In this document: positions 1 to 11,074 of the stretch, piece after piece
Numbering within the stretch: position 1 is the stretch's first letter
Layout: each line of letters starts with the position of its first letter
From: Perkinsus marinus ATCC 50983
Taxonomy: Eukaryota > Perkinsozoa > Perkinsida > Perkinsidae
DNA: 55,273 nucleotides
Assembly: GCF_000006405.1 (NCBI RefSeq)
Contig: NW_003216498.1
Coordinates: 431,088 to 486,360, forward strand
Direction of reading: 5' to 3'
Made by a program: the position numbers and the translations under genes
Notes under the pieces: model-generated
The model's database searches: none
Seen by the model: the letters and a program-made list of their open reading frames with translations, nothing else
Told to the model about the DNA's origin: nothing

Positions 1-165
1 TCATCATAATAATTGTCATCAGCCTTCCGATGATAGAAGTATAGCGCCTAGCGTTGTTGACTTATCACAGTTGCGATGTACTTCCTGTGGTAGGCGAACA
101 CATTGGTGCGAATGCATGCATCAGTCGTAGTAGCTCACGAAGTGTGTAGTGTTGGAGTTAGACAT

Positions 166-230
166 TGTCATTGACAATGACAGTTGCCATCAAGCAACTT
201 GTCTGGTAGACAAGTTGCTCAATGGCAACT
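166..230. repeat. Two adjoining hairpin-forming inverted repeats
   Basis: Bases 166-182 are a perfect palindrome with 8-base arms around one A (TGTCATTG / CAATGACA). It overlaps by one base a second inverted repeat at 182-230, with arms AGTTGCCAT and AGCAACTTGTCT mirrored across a GGT loop and one symmetric CA/CA interruption. The pair lies about 200 bp beyond the 3' end of the minus-strand gene that stops at 426. It could be a folded RNA end or a remnant of a small inverted-repeat element. No function is assigned. Confidence 0.6.
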
Positions 231-425
231 CTTTATTTGGATGAGGCTTGAGTGCTGGTGTTGCTGCATCTAAGACTCTCAAGAGCTTGAAGTTGAATTC
301 TGAGTATTCGACTTGGAAGCACCCGAATGCACTGAGTGCATTGTAGATATGAACTTTTCACTCGAGCTAAGTTCATGCAAGAGCGCACATCATCATCATC
401 ATCATGAGAAAACAAGGGGTGGCAG

Positions 426-1711
426 TTAGGCTGTCCGAGCTACAGAGTTCGATGTCTGTTCCATCACAGCACGGTAGATGACTTCCTTTATTGTTCGTCT
501 AGGACAGAACGGCTGCAGGTCTTCATCCCAATCGAGAGTTACAGCAGTGATAAGCATCTCAGCGAAAGCCCGCTGGATGCGATCTGTATCAAACTCGTCA
601 GCAATAAGACTCCAACCAGGTCTTCCAGCTTGTTCTCTGACGTCGCTGTTTTTGAGAAGCTCAGAGGCGATTTCTATCATCAGCCTGGAGGAGTTCTTCC
701 AGAGCTCGGGGGACTGTGCAGAGGAGGCATTTCCCATCGCGGTCCTCAGCATGTTCAGACCTTCATCAGAGATTTGCAGTCTGACAAGAAAACGATAGCA
801 CTGGAGAGCGTCTTCTTCCTCACGAGCAAGGCCTTTTGGTAGAGTAGGATAGGGCCATGCTCGATAAGAATGCGCGTCGGCTCTGACTGTCCCACGCTAC
901 TGCTAGCTGTGTCTGGAGGTCTTCCTGCATGAGGACAATCATATCGGGAAAAGATGGTATCTGAGATCCCACCTGACTCCAAGGATGGTGGTAGACTGGG
1001 GTAGTCCAGCTCGCTGAGTGAGGCAGATGTGGGATTGCGTGTCGCCACATATAATAGGAGATAACAAATATCGCGTATTCGCCAGGGTGAGCAGCCATTG
1101 CCGAGGATATTGTCCGGAAGAAGCGAACACAGTCGACATGATCTCTAACAGCATCGATGATCTGCTCTAATCTCCGCCTGGCTCCCTCTATAATGGCGTC
1201 CTCGCAGCTATAGTTGCTGCCTAGGGTGTAGCTGCTCTCTCTGGGATCGAACGTTGTTCCTCCCGGGCTCATGTTGTGGATCATGCCACGGGGCACATTA
1301 CCACGGGTAGAGCCTCCCATCCTGTGAAGGGAATTTCTTTCAATTGCCCAGTCGACGAGATTTCCACTCACTTCAAGTACATCGAGGAATAATCGACGAA
1401 GTAGTAGCCGCTATTCTCGTCCAATTTGGCGCTCACCGATGCCCAATACTATCAAGGGAAGATGCACAGAAAAGAGCCATGGATGGCAGAACGCTCACCG
1501 TTTGGAAAGAGGAGACTCTTGTTGGGCTGCAAATTCGCCCATCTGGCAGTGATCCTCTGGGATATTGAACTTCGAGGGTGCATTCGGGTTCCTGAGGGTA
1601 GACGTAGCTCACACTGTTGTGGATGAGGGCAAGACTCACTCTTTCGGACGGAGGAGTGGCCGCTGAGGCTTGACACAGCGAGGCGAGGATGATGAGACCG
1701 GAGAACTGCAT
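426..1711 (-). CDS. Secreted protein of unknown function, four exons
   Basis: No family was recognised. The start at 1711 opens with a signal peptide (hydrophobic residues 4-15 ending QASAA). Exons are 1711-1499, 1448-1372, 1321-824 and 780-426. The three introns are 50, 50 and 43 bp with GT-AG ends, and the joins keep one frame, giving 380 residues. The join ...TYLK/MGGS in the middle and ...RPCS/LQISD near the end both restore open frames that are closed without splicing, which supports the model. The mature protein has no membrane segment after the signal peptide. Residues around 130-200 look helical (acidic/arginine-rich stretch EGARRRLEQIIDAV). The first in-frame ATG was taken as start because it gives the signal peptide. 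It is probably secreted or endomembrane-lumenal; that is inference. Confidence 0.6.
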
Positions 1712-1815
1712 TATTCACTATCAAAGGAGGAGATACGTATCGTCTACGGTGTAACGATCAGTGGAAATCCGCACTGGAGTTACGCGGAGACGATGTCTCC
1801 GAGTAATTCCAGCAC

Positions 1816-1848
1816 GAAGTTCGGACGTCTCTGAGACGCCCGAACTTC
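1816..1848. repeat. 33-bp inverted repeat
   Basis: Arms GAAGTTCGG and CCGAACTTC, with inner GTCTC/GAGAC pairing, enclose a very small loop, so the segment could form a long hairpin. It sits about 100 bp upstream of the secreted-protein gene that starts at 1711 on the minus strand, so it could lie in a promoter or 5' leader. Confidence 0.55.
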
Positions 1849-3216
1849 ATACAGCGTGTAGGACGATGTTGTGTACTTAAGAAGTGTACGGAATGTCAAT
1901 TCTTCTATTTGAACTCAACATAATCGTGCGTGAAACATCATCTACGTCCCACACAATTCTCAATAATATTATCCCACTTCAAGTATGGAGTGCACTCGGT
2001 TACATAACCTCTCGCTATGAGTTCAAAACTGTCGACATGATAACCGAGCGTCGTATATTCCAACCCTGGTTTATATATGTCAACTGACGTCCGTCGGATA
2101 GGGCTAGTGATTTACTATTAGCACTAGTGATTCCCGCTAGCACTTGTCACACTCTTTTAACTCCCGATGTAGGTCACTCCAGCGGCATGTCTGATCTAAC
2201 GAATAAGCCGTCGAGGTATAAGCTCAAGAGCCCCTGGAGAATTGATGTCGATGGAGATGGCTGGTCGATCAGTGTGTGGTAACGTAAAGAACCAGAGGAG
2301 AAGGGAAATAGGCGTGTTGAGTACTGTCAGGTGCGCTGTGGTTGTTGAGAGAGGAGACGAGCTCGATATTCTCAGATGATCTGAGAGCCTACCTCTTGCA
2401 TCTTCGAAACGTCACCGTCGATTGGTAGAGTCTCTTCGGGGTGCTCGCCCACTTCATTCTCTATTGGTCCTGTGATAGACTAGCGCTGGTTGCAGTATGC
2501 TAGACTCGTTGGTCGTGGTAACGACGACCAATCATCATGACGACCCCGGAAGCTTCCACATCATGTTTGTTCTGTTGTAGACTTTTCCGGAGACACCTGC
2601 ACACAATCCTTGATACTTAGCCTGACCTTCAGCTAGAGCTACTTAGTCTTGCTATATACTGCTGTATTTTTTTACTGGAAAAACTATATTGTTGTGTTAA
2701 TCATGGCACCTTTTACCAAGGCTAATCGCTATTGTGTTCACGAGAGCAGCATCGAACAGTCTTAGTGGTTGCCCTAGAGCTCCCGGGGACCTCATCAAGG
2801 TCTCCAGTATAGTCAAGATTGTACTTGCTGCCACGACGATAGATGGCGACGATCCGAGGTGTTTGCGGTCGACACAATCTGATGTTTTTTTCTGATAGTC
2901 TTTCCTCGATCACTTCTTCGAAGTCCCAAGCGAAAACATGACTTTAACCACGTTACGACTAATCGGTTACAACACTGCATAGTAGTTGACCAACTACTGA
3001 TATGAACAATGTTTATCACAATGCAGAACTGCTATTAGTGTTGTTACAGTTGTCTCGAGGAGACTACATACATATACCACAACACTCCACTCGGCGTGGG
3101 ACAGAATTGGAAGTGCATTCCATTGGACTATCAAACGCAATAACGTCGACTTCCTATGGGAAAAGCAAGCAGTAGTAATCACAGTCATGATGAATGCGTT
3201 GATAATCACGTTGTGA
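1849..3216. other. Intergenic stretch, no supported gene
   Basis: Only short unlinked open frames were found on either strand, with no recognisable domain. Composition is mixed, with a short T-run near 2668. Nothing here could be joined into a convincing multi-exon model. Confidence 0.5.
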
Positions 3217-3761
3217 TCATTCATCTTGTTCTTCACACCAACTCTCGATGGCTGAGGCGAGCTCCTCGGCGGTCTGTGGGGTGAAGGGTTTGGTGCAGAA
3301 ATGGTCAAAATTGTGGGCCCAATTTTGGGACTTGAGGTCCTCAACTCTGCCGGCCGAACAGCAAACCAACATGACGTTACTAAAACAGTTACCGGGGATC
3401 GAACCGAGGACCTTCCGGAAGGAAGTACCGCTCCAGTTCCTCGTTGTCCATCATTTTCCTTATGGTCTCGGCTGCCTCGGCGCCTCCCATCTTAGGTGGC
3501 ATGTTGAGATCTAACAGCACGATAAGGGGGTCGTCCACATCGTCACTCTCCTGTAGTTCTATCTGGCAAGAAACCATAGTAGAGTCATCGTATACCAGTA
3601 GCTACAACGTTTTCAATTGCATCTTCACCACCATTAACTCTCCTGATTCGATCTTCGTCGAAGCCATGACAAGTAAGACTCATCTCGGCCACATCCAAAT
3701 TGTCGTCCTCATCATCAGCAAGGACCAAATCGATGGCCTCAACTCCAGAAAAGGTGGGCAT
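3217..3761 (-). CDS. Stand-alone CheY-like response-regulator receiver protein
   Basis: Exons 3761-3606, 3562-3429 and 3379-3217, with introns of 43 and 49 bp, give 150 residues, nearly all of it one receiver domain. The hallmark residues are present: the acidic cluster ADDEDD near residue 15, the phospho-acceptor aspartate in LLDLNMP near residue 73, the hydroxyl residue in CCSAG near residue 103, and the invariant lysine in CTKPF near residue 126. In the family, a histidine kinase or phosphotransfer protein phosphorylates this aspartate. No kinase or output domain is encoded nearby, so the output must be by protein interaction. The second intron contains a tRNA B-box-like sequence on the gene strand. 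The ATG at 3761 directly precedes the first beta-strand. Confidence 0.85.
3380..3428 (-). repeat. tRNA B-box-like intron in the receiver gene
   Basis: This 49-bp intron contains GGTTCGATCCCC on the gene strand (complement of 3394-3405). It matches the internal promoter B box / T-arm consensus GGTTCRANYCC. No complete tRNA can be folded from it. Confidence 0.55.
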
Positions 3762-3962
3762 GCTGATTTATCAACGTGAGATCCTGAGAAGGAACCATTC
3801 GGCATCACGGCAACCGTAAGATACGATACGTCGAGTTTGCGTTGAGGAAATGCAAGATTGCAAGATTGGCACACCTTTCCTCTTTAACGCGTGATCGATT
3901 TCGCTATAGCTTTTGCCCAGTCTTGGTCTTGTTCCTTTCCGAAGAAGTCATCAACCGCAGCG

Positions 3963-4490
3963 ATGCCGTCTTACAACCGTTTCGTAGAGCCTGGCCGCTT
4001 CTGCACCGTCACCTACGGTCCCGATGAGGGCAAGCAGTGCACCATCGTGGACGTCGTTGACCATCGAAGGGTCGTCGTTGATGGACCTAAGAACGTCACT
4101 GGTAGTGTCAGGGGTGTTTTGGTAGAAAGAATAGGATGATGATGTCCTCAGGTGTTGCCCGTCAGCAGATTCCCATCCGTTGGTTGGCGTTGTCGGATTT
4201 CGTCGTCCCCAACACTTTCCGTGGCGCCCATGGTCCTACTGTAGCTAAGGGCCTCGAGGAGGGCGAGGTCCTTGCTAAGTTCAACGCCACTCGATTCGCT
4301 CGCAGGCGCGTTGCTCGCAAGAACAAGCTTGCGTAAGTCACTCTAGATTGTATGATGATGAGTGCTGTTATTGTTTTATTATTTCAGTCTTACCGACTTC
4401 GAGCGTTTCAAGGTGATGGTTGCCAAGAAGCGTATCGGTCAGGCCCTGCGTACCTCCATCAACAAGGTCCGCAAGCAGCAGCAGCACTAA
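3963..4490 (+). CDS. RPL14: 60S ribosomal protein L14 (eL14)
   Basis: Exons 3963-4101, 4152-4332 and 4388-4490, with GT-AG introns of 50 and 55 bp, encode 140 residues. The N-terminus MPSYNRFVEPGRFCTV and the following GPDEGKQCTIVDVVD form the KOW-like beta-barrel typical of eL14. The basic middle (FARRRVARKNKLA) and the lysine/arginine/glutamine-rich tail end in QQQQH. Length fits the family. It is a component of the large cytosolic ribosomal subunit. The gene is transcribed divergently from the receiver gene, with about 200 bp between the two starts, so they may share a promoter region. Confidence 0.95.
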
Positions 4491-4859
4491 GCAGCGTTTA
4501 CTATGATGACTACGTCGAAGTTCTCATTTTCCGTTGTTGATACTAGCAGTAGTAGTAGCAGTGGATTATGATGACGATGACTAGGGCTGTATGATGACGA
4601 CTGAGGCTGCATATTGTTATATGAGTTGCGTTGATGTGAAATGATGAGGATACAAGTGGAGAAGGAGGAGAATCTTAGGTCGCAACTAGAAGATACGAAA
4701 TAGGTCCAGATCAGACCCATAAGGAACTCTGAGAATTATTTTCGACTTGTACTATGAGACTACATAAAGAGATTCACCCTCTTGTCACGTCGGACGTGTT
4801 CCATCATGTTAGTCTGTTCGGTTGTTTGCTCCGTTTTATTTGTAGTGGTAGTAGTAACA
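4491..4859. other. Spacer between eL14 and PP1
   Basis: It is rich in short GTA/GAT triplet runs (around 4545-4600), like many introns in this window. No coding frame of note was seen. It probably holds the 3' end of eL14 and the promoter of the PP1 gene. Confidence 0.5.
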
Positions 4860-6982
<2,123 letters not shown>

Positions 6983-7600
6983 AGGCAGTGGGGTATGCTA
7001 TGTGTGGGAGGTTCTCATATTACAAGGTGACCATGACCATCATCATTAAACTGTCCTGGATGCTTCTATCATATGCTATGCGGCAGGCTAGTATCATCAT
7101 CATCGTCATCATGGACATACCTCCCGGCTTTTGTTCCTCACTTTCCATATTCTCTAGCAATCATCTGTACCTTTCATTATCATGCCGTCGTCATCATCAT
7201 CATCGTCGAGTCTGTGTTGATCTTATCATTTGATCATGTAATCGATCGTTTGGGCGGGCACAAAGTCTCCAACATTCTACCGGAGGCGCTGGCAACTTTT
7301 GTGGCGCGCGACGATCCTAGTCCTAATGCGCTGGCTGGATTACCTATCTCCTGTTTTATACTTGTGTAAACGACGTCGACTGGTGGTTGACATTATGATG
7401 GTGTTAGTGGGTTGTTGTAGTGATGGTAGCTGTAGTCAGCGGCAGCGTTCGTCTTCATCATCATTATTGCATACTATTCTCACATTCTCGCACGATATTT
7501 GGTGATAATAGTAATAATAGCCATAACGACGGCAGTACCATCATCCATTGTACTGGCTTACTGAGCTCTTGAGTTCAACACAAGAGTAATTCAAGTCAAT
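6983..7600. other. Region downstream of PP1, no firm gene
   Basis: There are ATC/GTC triplet runs (7090-7215) and one open stretch at about 7220-7369 (+) that reads like coding sequence (GGHKVSNILPEALATFVARD) but has no start, partner exon or known domain. It could be a lone exon or 3' UTR. Confidence 0.35.
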
Positions 7601-8121
7601 TCAATTGTCCGAGACACTAGGGAAGGGAGTCGAGACTAAAAATAAATGAAGGTGACGAAATAAAAATTGATTGAGATAAAAAGTGACGGCAGCCAGCCGT
7701 TCGGGGATACATACCTTGAGAAAACGACTCGCAAATCCTGATACCCTTGGAGTGCATGAATGGGAAGCATCGCTATTCGATGACGCTGTACAAGTCCGTG
7801 ATTCCACGGCGTCGGGAATCGGCGGCTACGACATTTCCTTGTAGAATTCTCATCATGGAATCCGTGACAATGAATTGATGTAATGGGAATGATTCACGAC
7901 GCGCACATTCAACCAACTGTATAAGTTGGTTACCAACTTCTCTCGAGAAAAATATAATTGACGTGACGGGTGACGGCTTTATGACATCATAGGAGGCTGG
8001 GTTAGCATCCAGTCGGTGGGCAGGACCCCTACTGCTGTCATGATGAGGTTCGGGCGGGGTACTCGAGGAGCTACTATGAGACCACTGATGTACGTAGCCT
8101 CTGGTCAATAACATCATCATC

Positions 8122-8153
<32 letters not shown>

Positions 8154-8171
8154 CATCATTAACGTGACCAC
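7601..8171 (-). CDS. Possible unresolved gene
   Basis: The frame ending near 7773 encodes a coding-like segment (REVGNQLIQLVECARRESF ... ADSRRRGITDLYS). A possible intron follows, then a further open frame to 7601. Its N-terminal part runs into an ATC repeat (8109-8160) that would encode only methionines and is more likely intronic. No family was recognised, and the start and exon borders are not settled. Confidence 0.3.
8109..8160. repeat. ATC trinucleotide repeat
   Basis: About sixteen ATC units with one CACC interruption. Similar ATC/GAT runs recur through introns and spacers of this window. Confidence 0.85.
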
Positions 8172-8616
8172 CAGTGGTCATGTTTATGATGATGACGATT
8201 TGGCTCTTAGCCACTCAATGAGGCTAATTTCTAAGGTGAAAGACTCGCCAGCTCTCAAGTTAATCCGCTAGGCAAATATCCGGGACGAAGGATCATCACA
8301 GAGCGTCGACTCAACAACGTTGAGGCATCCAAGACCTTCCATCGGACTGGTCATGATAAGATGAGGACGCGTGGGAGCACGTCAACGTTATGACCTCAAG
8401 GGACGGCGCACTGACAGAAGACGAGACGTACGCTGGCTGATCTAGCAGCCACCGCTGAGAAGCTCATCGTTTATATTTTCTGTTGAGTATGGCCAATTCA
8501 GTTGTTATTGGGTACCATGTATTTGCCAGAGCAGCACATGTAATGTTATAATTATTATCATGCGCACAACCCCCCTTGCGTTCGAAGTCACTTGAACAAC
8601 GCAATGCCAAGAATAC

Positions 8617-9987
8617 TCAGCCAAAAAATCTCCCCGCGAATTCAGCGATACCGGATTGTGTGCTTATGTTTTGAACACGACTTTTCAGCTGAGATCCGAT
8701 GCTCACAGCAGTGCCAGTCTGAAAGGACGCAAGCAGTGATTGGCAATACCACGAGCGATGCTACCTGGCTCTCTGATGTTGATGATGACGATGACGGCTG
8801 CGGTTGAGGTGGTGGTGGTTCCCTCCCTATAGCTGATGAGGGCCCGGTCGATAATGCTCCAATACGCTCCGTCAAACGTTCTATTTGTTCAATGAGCTCA
8901 GTCTCTCGACTCTGAGCTCGGGCACGCTGACGATTGAAGATCTCGAGAATAACCTGAGGGGCGTGTGCGAAACCATCAAGTATCGGCCCAGGGTACTTTA
9001 GGATCATCGGAACCTTCGGCCAATGAAAGTTCTTCCTCCTCCTCGTCGTGCAGCGGTCGACCAGCAAAACTTCCCTCTGGGCCGCCTTCGGTCATTACTT
9101 GCATCAATTGAGATGAGAGGGCGGTGTTGGAGCCTACGAACATGCCAATAGGGAGCCTGATGAGGCCACTACCATTCTGTGTTGGAAAATATGCATATGT
9201 GTTGGTGACAATACAGAAGTTTCGAAGAAATTTTGCGAAATTCCTGTTGGTTTCTGTTCACTTCTATCCGGATTGGTGATTTTTAGTGAGGAAACTCCTG
9301 AGCTCAGTTGAGGAAAGCAAACACATGTTCTTCCAACACTGCCATCACTTCGTAATCTGTTCATCTCTTGCTCAAGATCGGTATTGCGTCGTTTTATCTC
9401 TTCATTTTCGACCCTCACAGCCTCCGCATCCGCAGAGAGTACAGCCATTCGCTGATTGTCGGCTCGTAGGGCGGCCACTTCTTGCAATAGATTGTCAACA
9501 CGATCAACGTGAATCTGCCGATGCCACTGCTGCCCAAGTCAAGAGTGTCAACAACGTACCTTATCCTTGGTAGCTAGCACTTGCCGCATGGCCTCGATCT
9601 CTTCCGTCAAGTCGGTAACTGAGTGATGACACAATTGGAAGGGTCGCTGAATGAAGACGAGGAATCACGACGACCTGAGTCCCTCAGCCGATCAGCCTCC
9701 TTTTGCACACTTTGTAAATACTGCCGCAAGCTGAGCTGAAGGAGGCAGCGCTCACATACCGAACACAGCTTTTGCTCACTTACGTTTTCAGTTTGCAGGG
9801 CTTCCACCTGATTCCGATGGACCTACCAAACACTAAGTTGAGATTTGAGGTATTGGGAATTTGCGAGTACTGTTGTCGAGGCAGCCTCAGAAGTAGCATC
9901 CTTGAGAGCCTTCTCCCAGGCGTTCAGAGCTGCTACATGCTCATCTTCCTCTGCTCTTACGTGTGATGAACGAGCGGACGAGCGCAT
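8617..9987 (-). CDS. Coiled-coil protein, eight exons
   Basis: Exons 9987-9871, 9807-9784, 9735-9675, 9618-9560, 9514-9338, 9176-8997, 8953-8765 and 8718-8617 join in one frame to give 302 residues. Heptad-rich helices run from about residue 15 to 160 (for example NTDLEQEMNRLRSDG) and again near residues 225-250 (SRETELIEQIERLTERIGAL). An acidic stretch HDEEEEEL lies between them, and a proline/serine linker precedes the C-terminus. No enzyme motif is visible, so a structural or scaffolding role is likely. Six introns are 43-63 bp. The fifth (9337-9177) is 161 bp and consists wholly of an inverted-repeat element whose ends supply the GT and AG. Only removal of that element connects the two coding halves. 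Confidence 0.7.
9177..9341. mobile_element. Introner-like MITE, family 1, copy a
   Basis: The 165-bp element begins CTGTGTTGGAAAATATG and ends CTTCCAACACTG, giving imperfect terminal inverted repeats. In the gene orientation the flanks GATGG (left) and AATGG (right) look like a 4-5-bp target duplication. The interior shares the GAGGAAACTCCTGAGCTCAG block with the other copies in this window. Splicing inside the left terminus (AGT/GTTGG) and at the right terminus (CCAACACAG/) joins the coding exons in phase. Confidence 0.75.
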
Positions 9988-10116
9988 CGTAAGGCCTAGT
10001 GTCAGACGCCCAGCTCCACTGAACAACTCGACGCACGGTATAGAGGAAAAATTGTATGAAAAATCAGCAGTGTGGTATGGAGAAAACTTGAGAGTGTGGC
10101 GATTTAGAAGCAGCTT

Positions 10117-10537
10117 TCACACGGTAGTAGACAACAAAAATGAGATCACCGCAGTCGATGAGCTGAAGCTTCGACGACGCACTTGAGCGATTGGCAAGCA
10201 GGAAACGCACTGCGTACAATAAATTGCGACCAACTGTATGGAAGTAGACGGATACAAACTCAATGATGATATAGTATAAGACCTCTCAAGTTCGACATAT
10301 TCAGACCTGTGAAGATTGATAACCGGATACTCGACCTTGTTAGCAGAGGATAGAACCCATGGTCGGGAAGGTGTTGAGGACTCTCGATCGGCAGTGAACA
10401 TACTCGAGGCGAGCACAAAGGAAATGTCGGGCTGCCAGCAAAGTCGCTGGTGAACGCGTCCGAGTAGGTTAATATCCAGGAACGAGGATGCTCTCGAGGT
10501 GAGTCTCAATTTGCTCTTTATCATGGCTGAACGTCAT
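10117..10537 (-). CDS. Hypothetical protein, partial model
   Basis: Starting at the ATG at 10537, exon 1 (10537-10484, MTFSHDKEQIETHLESIL) is joined across a 37-bp intron to a frame from 10446 (RLCWQPDISFVLASSMFTA ...). The join is in phase and the first 90 residues look like coding sequence. The part beyond about 10310 is less convincing and may hold another intron. No domain was recognised. Confidence 0.35.
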
Positions 10538-11074
10538 CACTCCTCACAGGCGTGATATAGGGCTCATCACACAGTATCTCACCTATAGTATCCATGACCG
10601 TGCAACGGTTACAAAGAGACCTGAGTAGAACAGACCGACTCCCGCGAATGAACAACATCTGGTGATCGAGTCAGTCGCCCCTCCGGGACCTCGAGGACCC
10701 AGGCGGGGCCAGCCTAGCTCAGAGTCCAGCAAGCACTGACCACTGAGGGTATTCTCGAACAAGGGTCCCTCATTGAGACCGTCACTAATGAGCCGTAACG
10801 ATGTTCCCAGCCGCTAGAAAGCTGCTTTGAGAAGTACATGTAGGTCACGAGAAATGGAGATTCATTGCCGCTAACTGGCAGCGACGATGCTAACGATGCT
10901 GATGATGCTGATGATGCTGATGCTGGACGGGAGTGGTAGGGTTGTCGTTAACTGAGCTCATGGTCAATCCAGTGTGCAGCACAACACAAAAGCTAACAGT
11001 GGCAATGAAAAGCAGTCTAGTTATGATAACGAATAAAAATCGTAAAGGATGATAAACCAATGCCTATCATTGCC
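10538..11074. other. Spacer without a supported gene
   Basis: It contains a GATGCT-type microsatellite (about 10885-10925) and no convincing coding frame. The 3' end of the MMPL gene is expected at its right edge. Confidence 0.45.

Noticed and set aside
4487-4720. Minus-strand 77-residue frame after eL14
   Set aside because: Low-complexity, no domain, and generated by triplet repeats in a spacer.
8109-8160. CRISPR-like or protein-coding repeat
   Set aside because: It is a simple ATC microsatellite without spacers, and the methionine run it would encode is not credible.
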